A DNA stretch of 56,267 nt from Nocardiopsis sp. MG754419. GTDB taxonomy: Bacteria > Actinomycetota > Actinomycetes > Streptosporangiales > Streptosporangiaceae. The position numbers and the translations under genes are program-made. Positions within the stretch are counted from its first letter, which is position 1. Each line of letters opens with the position of its first letter. Under the pieces are notes generated by a model. That model was given only the letters and a program-made list of their open reading frames with translations, was not told the origin of the DNA and ran no database searches. The stretch covers positions 1 to 56,267 of the forward strand of contig NZ_QOCZ01000015.1 of the NCBI RefSeq assembly GCF_018207095.1, written 5' to 3'. Shown piece after piece: positions 25,155 to 33,493 of this stretch.

Positions 25155-26162
25155 GTGCTGTCCGACTCATATGGCCGCGTGGCGACCGACCTGAGGGTCT
25201 CGCTCACCGACCGTTGCAACCTCAGATGCACCTACTGCATGCCTCCCGAAGGGCTGGAGTGGCTGCCCAAGCCGGAACTGCTCACCGATGACGAGCTCCT
25301 ACGCCTGATCCGTATCGGGACCACCCGACTCGGGATCGACGAGGTCCGCTTCACCGGTGGTGAACCCCTGCTCCGCCGTGGCCTGCCCGGCATCATCGCC
25401 GGCACCACCGCACTCTCCCCGCGGCCCCAGACCGCACTGACCACCAACGGCATCGGCCTGGCCCGCATGGCACCCGCGCTCGCCGAGGCCGGTCTGGACC
25501 GGGTCAACGTCTCCTTCGACACCCTCGACCCCGTGGTGTTCGAGAAGCTCGCCCGGCGTCGCCGTCTCGACGACGTCCTCGAGGGCATGGCGGCCGCCGC
25601 GGAAGCCGGTCTGACCCCCGTCAAGGTCAACACCGTGCTCATGCGCGACGTCAACGACCACGAGGCCGCCGACCTGCTGCGCTTCTGCGTGGAGCAAGGC
25701 TACGAACTGCGCTTCATCGAGCAGATGCCGCTGGACGCCCAGCACGGGTGGCGGCGCGACACGATGATCACCGCCGACGAGATCCTCCAGCGGTTGGAGG
25801 CCGAGTTCGACCTCGAACCTGCCGACGCCGACACCCGCGGCAGCGCTCCGGCGGAACTGTTCCACGTGCGCGGCCTGCGGTTCCCCGACGGGCGGACCGC
25901 CACCGTGGGCGTCATCGGATCGGTGACCCGCCCCTTCTGCGGCGCGTGCGACCGGGTCCGGCTGACCGCCGACGGCCAGATCCGCAACTGCCTGTTCGCC
26001 CGAGAGGAGTCCGACCTGCGCACGCCCCTGCGCGAGGGCGCCACGGACGACGAGATCGTCGAGCGCTGGCTGGCGGCGGTGGCGAGCAAGCTCCCCGGCC
26101 ACGGCATCAACGACCCCAGTTTCCTGCAGCCCGCCCGCCCGATGTCGGCGATCGGCGGCTGA
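25155..26162 (+). CDS. moaA: GTP 3',8-cyclase, molybdenum cofactor biosynthesis
   Basis: 335 residues. A radical-SAM enzyme that, with MoaC, converts GTP to cyclic pyranopterin monophosphate. The N-terminal cluster motif CNLRCTYC is present; the second 4Fe-4S site is given by CGACDRVRLTADGQIRNC near the C-terminus, and the protein ends in the required Gly-Gly. GTG 25155 (MLSDSYGRVATD) fits both family N-termini and the GGAGAGG site; the frame is open 18 codons upstream. mobA lies 1.4 kb downstream, so two cofactor steps are encoded nearby. Confidence 0.95.
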   Translation: MLSDSYGRVATDLRVSLTDRCNLRCTYCMPPEGLEWLPKPELLTDDELLRLIRIGTTRLGIDEVRFTGGEPLLRRGLPGIIAGTTALSPRPQTALTTNGIGLARMAPALAEAGLDRVNVSFDTLDPVVFEKLARRRRLDDVLEGMAAAAEAGLTPVKVNTVLMRDVNDHEAADLLRFCVEQGYELRFIEQMPLDAQHGWRRDTMITADEILQRLEAEFDLEPADADTRGSAPAELFHVRGLRFPDGRTATVGVIGSVTRPFCGACDRVRLTADGQIRNCLFAREESDLRTPLREGATDDEIVERWLAAVASKLPGHGINDPSFLQPARPMSAIGG

Positions 26163-26268
26163 GCCGGCCCGCGCCCCGTCGAGCGTGCCCACGACCCTGG
26201 ACCGGAGGACCGGGGTCCCGACGGCGCGAGAATCCGGTTGCCCCGGTACTCCCGTTCTGACGTGATGT

Positions 26269-26296
26269 CCCGGGGACGTGGATCCACGTCCCCGGG
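26269..26296. repeat. Perfect 28-bp palindrome in the rtcB 5' region
   Basis: Left arm CCCGGGGACGTG, centre GATC, right arm the exact complement. In RNA this forms a 12-bp stem with a four-base loop, ending 25 bases before the rtcB start codon. It could terminate moaA transcription or act as a leader structure or operator for rtcB. Confidence 0.6.
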
Positions 26297-26321
26297 GCCG
26301 ACACGAAAGGGAGGTGGCCCC

Positions 26322-27509
26322 ATGTCCCACACCGAGATCCCCGGTGATCGCGTACCGATCCGCATGTGGGCCGATCCGGACCGGGTCGAGTCCGCCGCCA
26401 TGGATCAGCTCCGCAACGTCACCCGCATGCCCTGGACGCACGGGCTGGCCGTCATGCCCGACGTGCACTACGGCAAGGGGGCCACGGTCGGTTCGGTGAT
26501 CGCCATGCGCGACGCCGTCAGCCCCGCCGCCGTCGGCGTCGACATCGGATGCGGCATGACCGCCGTGCGCACCGGTCTGACCTCCGACCGTCTGCCCGAC
26601 GACCTGCGGGGGTTGCGCTCGGCGCTGGAGGCGGTCATCCCGGTCGGCTTCCATCACCACGACACCCCGGTCGACCCCACCCGTCTGCGCGGTGTGCGCA
26701 GCACCCGTTGGGACGCGTTCTGGTCCGGGTTCGACGACCTGGCCGAGGCGGTGCGCCCCCGTGCCGAACGCGCGCGTCGACAGATGGGCACACTGGGCGG
26801 TGGCAACCACTTCCTCGAGGTGTGCCTGGACGACGACGGGTTCGTCTGGCTGGTCCTGCACTCGGGCTCGCGCAACATCGGCAAGGAGCTCGCCGACCAC
26901 CACATCACGCGGGCCCAGGCCCTGCCGCACAACCAGGACCTGCCCGACCGCGACCTCGCGGTGTTCCTGTCCGGCACCCCGGAGATGGACGCCTACCGGC
27001 GCGACCTGTTCTGGGCCCAGGACTACGCGCGCCGCAACCGCGACGTCATGATGGGGCTGGCCTGCGAGGTGCTCGCCGAACAGGTCCCCGGCACCACCTT
27101 CGAGCAGCGGATCTCCTGCCACCACAACTACGTGGCGGAGGAGACCTACGACGGGGTGGACGTGCTCGTCACCCGCAAGGGCGCCATCCGTGCCGGCTCG
27201 GGCGACCTCGGCGTCATCCCGGGGAGCATGGCCACCGGAACCTACATCGTCAAGGGTCTGGGCAACCCGGCCTCGTTCAACTCCGCCTCGCACGGCGCCG
27301 GACGGCGAATGAGCCGGAACAAGGCCCGCAAGACCTACACCGAGGCCGACCTGGTCGAGCAGACCCGGGGCGTGGAGTGCCGCAAGGACCGCGGGGTGGT
27401 CGACGAGATCCCCGCCGCCTACAAGGACCTGGAGTCGGTGATCGAGGCGCAGACCGACCTCGTCGCGGTGGTCGCCCACCTGCGCCAGGTGGTGTGCGTC
27501 AAGGGTTGA
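26322..27509 (+). CDS. rtcB: RtcB-family RNA-splicing ligase
   Basis: 395 residues. RtcB joins RNA 2',3'-cyclic phosphate or 3'-phosphate ends to 5'-OH using GTP and Mn2+. Visible are the metal-ligand Cys in VGVDIGCGM, the metal-binding segment GTLGGGNHFLEV, a His-rich HHHD region, and SHGAGRRMSR with the guanylylated His. ATG 26322 follows GGGAGG by seven bases. The family is typically about 400 residues here. No archease or RtcR partner is visible nearby. Confidence 0.93.
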   Translation: MSHTEIPGDRVPIRMWADPDRVESAAMDQLRNVTRMPWTHGLAVMPDVHYGKGATVGSVIAMRDAVSPAAVGVDIGCGMTAVRTGLTSDRLPDDLRGLRSALEAVIPVGFHHHDTPVDPTRLRGVRSTRWDAFWSGFDDLAEAVRPRAERARRQMGTLGGGNHFLEVCLDDDGFVWLVLHSGSRNIGKELADHHITRAQALPHNQDLPDRDLAVFLSGTPEMDAYRRDLFWAQDYARRNRDVMMGLACEVLAEQVPGTTFEQRISCHHNYVAEETYDGVDVLVTRKGAIRAGSGDLGVIPGSMATGTYIVKGLGNPASFNSASHGAGRRMSRNKARKTYTEADLVEQTRGVECRKDRGVVDEIPAAYKDLESVIEAQTDLVAVVAHLRQVVCVKG

Positions 27510-27561
27510 ACCGCACGGGCGCCGTCGCGGCGGCGGCGCCCCCATGCGGCATGCTGGGGAC

Positions 27562-28143
27562 GTGAGCGCACACTTGGACGCGGTCGTCCTGGCCGGGGGA
27601 GCGGCGACCCGCATGGGCGGCGTCGACAAACCCGGCCTGACCATCGCCGGACACACCCTGCTCGAACACGTCGCCGACACCGTGCGCGCGTACGACCCCC
27701 GAGCCGGGGTCACCGTGGTCGGTCCCGACCGGGAACGGCCCCGGGCCACCTACGTCCGCGAGGATCCGCCGGGGGCGGGACCCGTGCCCGCACTGAGAGC
27801 CGGTCTGCCGACGGTGCGCGCCCCCTGGTGCGCGCTGCTCGCGGCGGACCTGCCCTATCTGAGCCCCGACCACCTCACCGCCCTGGCCCGGGCCGCCGAG
27901 ACCGGTGACGGCGCCGTCCTGGTGGACGCCTCCGGGCGCGAGCAGTGGCTCACGGGTCTGTGGCGCACCGAAACCCTGCGCGGGGCCCTGGACGCCTACA
28001 CGGGCCGATCGCTGTACGGGTTGCTCACCCCGCTCGCGCCCGTGCCCGTGCCGCTCACCGGTGGCCCGGTCTCCTTCGACGTGGACACCCCCGAGGCACT
28101 GGAACGGGCCCGCGCCGACCTGGAGGACGACTCCGGCGCATGA
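27562..28143 (+). CDS. mobA: Molybdenum cofactor guanylyltransferase
   Basis: 193 residues from GTG 27562 (MSAHLDAVVLAGG). Attaches GMP to molybdopterin to give the MGD cofactor. Nucleotidyltransferase motifs are present: N-terminal LAGGAATRMGGVDKPGL (pyrophosphorylase loop plus Lys) and LLAADLPYL with the metal-binding Asp. Slightly short but complete. It follows rtcB by 52 bases and belongs functionally with moaA. Confidence 0.9.
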   Translation: MSAHLDAVVLAGGAATRMGGVDKPGLTIAGHTLLEHVADTVRAYDPRAGVTVVGPDRERPRATYVREDPPGAGPVPALRAGLPTVRAPWCALLAADLPYLSPDHLTALARAAETGDGAVLVDASGREQWLTGLWRTETLRGALDAYTGRSLYGLLTPLAPVPVPLTGGPVSFDVDTPEALERARADLEDDSGA

Positions 28144-28499
28144 GTCCGCGCCGATCCGGCTCCGCGCACGCCCCGGGGCCGACGCCTACGGCGGTTGCGA
28201 CGCCGGCACGCCCCGCAGGGTCGGCCGGCCTCGTGCGTGAGACGGCGCGTGTGCGGCCTCAAGGCCCGGATCGGCGCGTGGCCGCCCCTTCCCCGTACTG
28301 AGGCCCGCAGGGGAGGCCTCCGGCGCGGTGTGCGGGCGCCCACGGCGCTGGAACGGCCCAAGAGGGGCCTCACCGGCGCGCTGTCGGTGGCCGACGAGTT
28401 CGGGCGCGTGGAGTCCCCGTCGTGCGGGTTCCCGGCGCCGGGTCGACCAGAGGGCGCCATCCGGGTGACCCGGTGGGCCGGGTGTCACCGTGGGGAGGG
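28144..28499. other. Intergenic region, convergent genes
   Basis: About 350 bp between the ends of mobA and the small Cys/His protein gene. Only spurious GC-rich frames are visible. No clear terminator or gene. Confidence 0.4.
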
Positions 28500-28712
28500 T
28501 CAGCCCTCGAACTCGTCCATGGGGATGGTCTCGCGCAGGAATCCGCGCAGGTCGAGGAAGTTCGCCAGGTACTCGCGGTGCTCGTCGCAGGCCACCCACA
28601 CCTTGCGGCGGTCGGGGGTGTGCAGCTTCGGGTTGTTCCACACCAGTGCCCAGTCGGCGGGGGCACGGCAGCCCTTCCGGGAGCAGTACGCGTGCGATGC
28701 GGTATTACCCAA
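28500..28712 (-). CDS. Small conserved actinobacterial Cys/His protein
   Basis: 70 residues. Pattern YCSRKGCRAPADWALVWNNP, then ACDEHREYL and a conserved acidic end DLRGFLRETIPMDEFEG. The CxxxxC...CxxH spacing suggests a small zinc-binding fold. The family is widespread in actinobacteria and sometimes mislabelled acetone carboxylase. The only start matching the family N-terminus is TTG at 28712; the frame is open upstream without ATG or GTG. It lies downstream of the C-rich RNA on the same strand. Confidence 0.8.
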   Translation of the reverse strand: MGNTASHAYCSRKGCRAPADWALVWNNPKLHTPDRRKVWVACDEHREYLANFLDLRGFLRETIPMDEFEG

Positions 28713-28789
28713 AGCAGAACCCCAGGAGACAAAGCGGATTTCGTGGTCAAGCCACGACCACGGCCGGGTATTCGCGCCGACCGGGTGTG

Positions 28790-28903
28790 GACAAAAGGCG
28801 ACGCCGGGTGGTTACGGGGGCAAACCACCCGGCGTCGCACGCGATGTTCCGACGGGGGCTCGAAACATCGCCTGGCGCTCCGACGGGGGACCGGAGCGCT
28901 AGA
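28790..28903 (-). ncRNA. 6C-like small RNA with three C-rich hairpin loops
   Basis: On the minus strand three successive hairpins each expose CCCCCGT or CCCCCG in the loop: 28875-28899 (8-bp stem, loop GTCCCCCGT), 28841-28871 (12-bp stem, loop GCCCCCG) and 28798-28838 (perfect 16-bp stem, loop TGCCCCCGT) followed by TTTT, a rho-independent terminator. In the middle stem one position is G-U on the minus strand but C-A on the plus strand, which fixes the orientation. Upstream, TTGACG (28934-28939) and TACATT (near 28908-28913) look like -35/-10 elements. This is the design of the actinobacterial 6C RNA, whose C-rich loops bind G-rich mRNA sites; here the loops have five Cs and there are three hairpins rather than two. 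Confidence 0.75.
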
Positions 28904-29262
28904 ACCCAATGTACACCGCCGCCCCCCGGGGTACGTCAAGAGTCAGTTACGACGTTGTCTCGGGAGAGTCCCGCCGGCGAAGGGACGTAAGGCCCAGCTC
29001 AGGACTAATCTGACACTTCGCCCTGCGTCTCAACGCGACATTCCGACGTGGGGTCGCGTTCACCAAGGTCAATGGCGTCTCGACCGGGACTGAAGGCGAG
29101 GGAAACGCAGGGCAAAGGACCCGGATTCGCACTTCGTATTGGGGCGCGAAGGAAATCGGTGACCTTGGGCGACCACGTGTGGCCGCGGGGGATCGGGGGG
29201 ACGCAGGGAACGGAGGCCGCCTCCGTGCGGCCCGCCCTACCGACTACGCAGGGGGTCACCCA

Positions 29263-29472
29263 ATGACCGACCACACCTACCGCGTCACCGAGATCGTCGG
29301 CACCTCGCCGGACGGTATCGACCAGGCCGTCCGCAACGGCATCCAGCGGGCCTCGGCCACCCTTCGGGGGTTGGACTGGTTCGAGATCACCCAGGTCCGC
29401 GGGCACATCGAGGACGGACAGGTCGCCCACTTCCAGGTGGGGCTCAAGGTCGGCTTCCGGCTGGACGACTGA
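29263..29472 (+). CDS. Dodecin, flavin-binding storage protein
   Basis: 69 residues. Dodecins form a hollow dodecamer that stores or shields flavins. The conserved core is present: YRVTEIVGTSPDGIDQAV, then LDWFEITQVRGHIEDG with the flavin-stacking Trp, and a final FQVGLKVGFRL. The chosen ATG gives the standard length. Monocistronic, followed by a strong terminator. Confidence 0.95.
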   Translation: MTDHTYRVTEIVGTSPDGIDQAVRNGIQRASATLRGLDWFEITQVRGHIEDGQVAHFQVGLKVGFRLDD

Positions 29473-29521
29473 CGCGGTTCCCGCGGGGCCGCGAGCCGGT
29501 CGGCACGGGTACGCGTGACGG

Positions 29522-29554
29522 GAGGGGCCCGAACCTTGGTGGTTCGGGCCCCTC
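29522..29554. terminator. Bidirectional terminator between dodecin and 29593 gene
   Basis: Perfect 14-bp stem with left arm GAGGGGCCCGAACC and loop TTGGT, placed between convergent genes. Confidence 0.8.
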
Positions 29555-29592
29555 TCTCGGGTGCGCGGGGCGCGTAGGGCCTGCGTTCCGAA

Positions 29593-30375
29593 TCAGGCCT
29601 CGGAGGGGTCCGGGCCGCGCAGCACGTCCACGTGCACGTGGTCCAGGTGGCGGAGGATCTCGTTGTCGGGGTCGGCCTCGTAGTGGCGCCAACCCATGGA
29701 CGGGTAGCGCGTGCTCCAGATCTTGTCGTCGAAGATGATCACGTCGATCTGGTACTCGGGGGCGTGCGCGATGAGCCAGTGGGCCATCAGCCAGCCCTCG
29801 CGGCGGTTGTCCTCGTTGACCGGCCGGTAGAAGATGTCCAGCGCGCGACCCTCGTAGTGGGCCGAACCCTCACCGTGGCCCGTGTCGTACCCGCCGGGCA
29901 CGAACCCGCCGATGCTGGTGTCGGCGAAGTGGTCCTCCACGCCCGCCTTGAGGGTCTCGGTGCGCGGGGTCATACCGGAGGGCAGCTCCTCCTCGAACTC
30001 GACCTCCTCGCCGCTGTAACGGCACGTCAGGGAAGGGCCCGCGTCGTCCTCGGGCCCTTCCACGAGCACCTCCATCACCCCGTCGGGGATGTCGTCCACG
30101 TCCGGTTGCTCGACGGGGGCGTCGTCGCCCTGCGCGATCACGGCGGCGGCCGTGGTGGCCCGCTGTGCCTGATCGCGGTCGAGCCGGACCTGCTCGTCGT
30201 CGACCCAGACCGAACAGTCCGGCCCCCACGGTGTGGAGACCGGAAAGAGTTCCTCCTGGTTGTTCACCACCCACCGGGTGCCCAGGGCGGCGATCACGGC
30301 CAGCACGATCAGGATCGCCCCCGAGAGGATCACCCCGTGCCATCGGCGTCCGGGTGCGGTGGCTCTATGCGTCAT
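29593..30375 (-). CDS. Membrane-anchored protein with M15-like C-terminal domain
   Basis: 260 residues. An N-terminal transmembrane helix (ILSGAILIVLAVIAALG) is followed by an extracytoplasmic region with an acidic linker. The C-terminal domain has HYEGRALDIFY and HLDHVHVDVLRG, the His/Asp and HxH arrangement of M15-like (ARB_07466-type) folds, also present in the T4SS hydrolase at 14182-15474. Peptidoglycan-related activity is possible but unproven. The start at MTHRATAPG was chosen because the 36 codons upstream are Arg-rich and precede no ribosome-binding site. Confidence 0.75.
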   Translation of the reverse strand: MTHRATAPGRRWHGVILSGAILIVLAVIAALGTRWVVNNQEELFPVSTPWGPDCSVWVDDEQVRLDRDQAQRATTAAAVIAQGDDAPVEQPDVDDIPDGVMEVLVEGPEDDAGPSLTCRYSGEEVEFEEELPSGMTPRTETLKAGVEDHFADTSIGGFVPGGYDTGHGEGSAHYEGRALDIFYRPVNEDNRREGWLMAHWLIAHAPEYQIDVIIFDDKIWSTRYPSMGWRHYEADPDNEILRHLDHVHVDVLRGPDPSEA

Positions 30376-30557
30376 GGACTCTGCCCCTCCACGCCGAGGG
30401 CGGGCGGCCGGTCGCCGCCTTCTCGTCCCTGGCGCACGTGTCTCGCGGCCTCGTCGAAGAGGTACTCCGCTTATTGGACACAATGGACTTAAGTCTCATT
30501 CCCGACTGTGGCCGGAATCAAAGCCGACGAGCGGGAGGAACCGCCCCTCCGAGGGGT

Positions 30558-31301
30558 TCAGAGCACCGACCACAGGACGAACGCTCCGCCCAGGACCAGC
30601 GTCAGCGCCCAGATCCGGTCCATGGTGACACCCTTCCAGCGCAACGCGTGCACTCCGAGGAAGTCGTAGGCGAGGAGCGCCGCCACCCCCGCCGCGGCGA
30701 ACATCGCCACGGTGTGCACACCGGTCGCCGCCAGACCGAGCAGTGTGGCGTCCCACAGGCTCCAGGTCCCCTCGACCGCCTCCGTCGCTCCGGCCGTCCC
30801 GGTGTCCTGGCGAGCCGACCCCGGATCCACCGACCCGGTCTCCTGGGGAGCCGACGCCGCGCCGTGCCCGCCGTGCCCCCCGTGTCCTGTGTGGGTGTGC
30901 GCGAGACCACCGGCCAGGACGGGCATGAGCATGAGACCGGCACCGTGCGCCGAGGCCATCAGGAACGACCAGGCGGTCAACTGCCACAGCGGTAACCGCA
31001 CCTCGCGCCGGTGGACGTGCCGTTGCGACAGCAGCATCACCAGTCCCACGAGCACGATGGCCGCGCCGCCCACCACCGGGAAGAGCACCGACGCGGTGAC
31101 CGAGCCGGTCACCGTGATCGCCACCGCGGCCACCGCCACACTGCCGGCGTGACCCAGGGCGATCGCCGGTAACGCCCGCAGGACCTCGGCGCGACCGCCC
31201 TCCTGCAGGCCGCGCCCGACCGCGAGCCACCACCCCATCCCGGGATGCAGTCCGTGAAAGGCGCCGAGGGCGACGAGGGTCCAGAGCTGCGCGGCGGTCA
31301 C
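30558..31301 (-). CDS. Polytopic membrane protein with His-rich loop
   Basis: 247 residues with a GTG start and about six transmembrane helices. An HGLHPGMGW motif in the first helix and a central cytoplasmic or periplasmic loop with HTHTGHGGHGGHG suggest metal binding, reminiscent of nickel/cobalt (NicO/RcnA-like) or urease-accessory-type transporters, but the diagnostic family motif is not clear. Monocistronic, with an LCP gene upstream on the same strand behind a terminator. Confidence 0.7.
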   Translation of the reverse strand: MTAAQLWTLVALGAFHGLHPGMGWWLAVGRGLQEGGRAEVLRALPAIALGHAGSVAVAAVAITVTGSVTASVLFPVVGGAAIVLVGLVMLLSQRHVHRREVRLPLWQLTAWSFLMASAHGAGLMLMPVLAGGLAHTHTGHGGHGGHGAASAPQETGSVDPGSARQDTGTAGATEAVEGTWSLWDATLLGLAATGVHTVAMFAAAGVAALLAYDFLGVHALRWKGVTMDRIWALTLVLGGAFVLWSVL

Positions 31302-31338
31302 CGCGTCAGAGTCACACGGGGGCGGGGGCCTGACAACG

Positions 31339-31380
31339 CGCGGTGGCCGACTGACCGGTCCCGGTCAGTCGGCCACCGCG
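31339..31380 (-). terminator. Strong hairpin terminator of the LCP gene
   Basis: Perfect 18-bp stem (left arm CGCGGTGGCCGACTGACC) with a six-base loop, about 80 bases after the LCP stop codon. Confidence 0.85.
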
Positions 31381-31459
31381 GGGTTTGGGTGGAGACGGGG
31401 TCGGGCAGACGAGCGCCCCGCCCGGCCGGACCCCTCGGGACTCGACCGGGGGCGGGGAG

Positions 31460-33025
31460 CTACGGGCACAGGGTGTTGAGGTCACTCGCCTCGGCACCGA
31501 CCTGACGGCCCGGGTCGGCGGGCTCGGGCTCGTCCAGGCCCGTGTACTCCTGCCACTCGGTCCGCTCCTCCTCCGTCCAGTCCTGCGACTCCTCCTCGGT
31601 GAGCGCCTCGTCGTCCTCGGCGGCCTCCTCCGAGGAACCCTCCGACGGTGAGGGGTCGTCCGGCACCTCCTCGCCCTCGCCGGGGGCCTCCTCGATGGCC
31701 TGCACGATCAGCTCCTGGATCTCCTCCCAGTCCGGGTTACCCGTGTTGACCTGGGGTGGCGAGAGCTGCAGCGCGCTCATGGAACCCTCATCGGTGACCT
31801 GGTCGGCCAGCTCGATGAAGGCCGGAACCTTGGACTGGGGGATGTCGGTGCTCAGGGTCCGCTTGGTCGCCCCGGCCAGACGCCGGTAGCTGGTGAGCAC
31901 CGTGGTGGGTTCCACCTGCTCGGCCACGTACTTGATGAGACAGCCCTGGCGGCCCATCCGACCGTAGTCGTCGGTGCCGATCCGCGAACGGCCGTACCAG
32001 AGCGCGTCGTGCCCGTTGAGGCGTTGCACGCCCGGCTCCAGCACCCCGCCGTGCACCCCGTACGGAATGGGTTCGGTGATGTGCACCTCCACGCCGCCCA
32101 CCGCGTCGATGAGGTCCCGGAAGCCCATCATGTCGACCATGGCGTAGTACTCGACGTCCATGTCGAGGTTGTGGCCGACCACCTTCTTGAGGGTGTCGGC
32201 GGACGGGTCGGGCGCGTTCGGGCTCAGCGCCAACTCCTCCGGCTCCTCGGCGACGGTCTGGTAGATGTCGTTGAGCAGAAGGTCGAACCCGTAGGGCTCC
32301 GGGTAGCGCTCGGCCAACTCGGTGTCCTCGGGGAACCGCACGTTCTCCAGGTTGCGCGGCAGCCCGATCAGCACGGTGTCGCCGGTGTGCGTGTCCAGGC
32401 TCGCCACCATCATGGTGTCGGTGCGCACCCCGTAGCGGTTGTCCCCCGAGTCCGCACCGATCAACAGGACGTTGACCCGCTCCGCCCCGTACCAGGGGTC
32501 GGCCGCGTCGTGCGGGGGCAGATCCTCGCGTTCGGGGGCGTCGAACACCGACCCCAGCGTCTCGTAGGCGGTGTAGCCGGCGTGCAGGGCCCACCCGGAG
32601 GGGGCCGCCACGGCCAGACACAACACCAGAACGGTGACCACCCCCGCCAGGCGCAGGCCCCGCCCCCCGCCCTCAGGTCGGGTGATCACCCACGCGTGCA
32701 CGATCACGCTCATCCACACGACCGCGAACGCGAAGACCACGCCCATCGCGCCCAGCAACCACACGTCCTGTACGACCATCCCGGCCAGCCGCGTCATCGC
32801 GTCCGAACCGTGCGCGCCCAGGCGGTAGGCCCACAGAACCAGGGCGCCCAGGCCCAGAAGGTAGATGCCCAGGATCAGGCCGCCCGCCACGCGTCGCCCC
32901 ATGCGCAGGTGGGCCGCCCCGGGAAGGGGGACCGACAGGGCGGTCCACAACAGAGCACCACCCGTGCCCGGGCGTGCACTCCGGCGCGGCCGCCCCTCGT
33001 CCCGCCGCTCGTCGTCCGCTGCCAC
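31460..33025 (-). CDS. LytR-CpsA-Psr (LCP) family cell-wall glycopolymer ligase
   Basis: 521 residues. LCP enzymes transfer wall teichoic acids or other glycopolymers from lipid carriers to peptidoglycan. Four N-terminal membrane helices (about 25-145) are followed by the extracytoplasmic LCP domain with GVRTDTMMVASLD, LPRNLE and the Arg-rich end RLNGHDALWYGRSRIGTDDYGRMGRQ. A long acidic Glu/Ser tail follows (EEVPDDPSPSEGSSEEAAEDD). GTG 33025 is seven bases after GAGAGG; an ATG two codons upstream is too close. The extra N-terminal membrane helices are unusual for LCP proteins, which normally have one. Confidence 0.9.
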   Translation of the reverse strand: MAADDERRDEGRPRRSARPGTGGALLWTALSVPLPGAAHLRMGRRVAGGLILGIYLLGLGALVLWAYRLGAHGSDAMTRLAGMVVQDVWLLGAMGVVFAFAVVWMSVIVHAWVITRPEGGGRGLRLAGVVTVLVLCLAVAAPSGWALHAGYTAYETLGSVFDAPEREDLPPHDAADPWYGAERVNVLLIGADSGDNRYGVRTDTMMVASLDTHTGDTVLIGLPRNLENVRFPEDTELAERYPEPYGFDLLLNDIYQTVAEEPEELALSPNAPDPSADTLKKVVGHNLDMDVEYYAMVDMMGFRDLIDAVGGVEVHITEPIPYGVHGGVLEPGVQRLNGHDALWYGRSRIGTDDYGRMGRQGCLIKYVAEQVEPTTVLTSYRRLAGATKRTLSTDIPQSKVPAFIELADQVTDEGSMSALQLSPPQVNTGNPDWEEIQELIVQAIEEAPGEGEEVPDDPSPSEGSSEEAAEDDEALTEEESQDWTEEERTEWQEYTGLDEPEPADPGRQVGAEASDLNTLCP

Positions 33026-33493
33026 CGGCATTCCTCTCACACCGAGGGACGATCCGGACCGCCCCCGACTGGTCTTGTGCCCCACGCCACGGTTCCGGGT
33101 GGCGGCCGCCTTCGGTCGTGCCTCCTCCGAGAGACACGTCCGGGAACGTCCCCACGGTTCCCCGTCGAGCCCTCCGGCCGGCGGGGCGGCCGGGGTCCCA
33201 CGATCCCGGGTGGTCCGGGAAGGCGTCCCGGGCCCATCAGATCAGTGTGGCGCTTTGTCGGGGTTGTGTGCGCTCAGTCCACCTGTCGAGGGATGTTCTA
33301 TACAAGTCTGTTATGTGGTCGAGAGGTTGCGCTTGGGGCTTTGACTGGCTCTTTCCGGTTGGTCAAAGGGGTGAATCAACCGATTTCTTTCGCGATCAGT
33401 AGTGCGAGCGCCTGACAACTGCGATGATCTGGCCGGAGGAGGGGGCGCCGTCCGGGGGAATGGACGGCGACATGGGAACGAAAGGCAGGCATC
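33026..33493. other. Divergent intergenic region
   Basis: About 470 bp with the promoters of the LCP and Lrp-type genes. The section 33290-33410 is AT-rich for this genome and is the probable promoter zone of the regulator. No RNA or repeat recognised. Confidence 0.4.

Noticed and set aside
25299-27749. 816-residue minus-strand frame opposite moaA and rtcB
   Set aside because: Spans two unrelated genes with excellent motifs on the other strand; composition typical of an antisense shadow.
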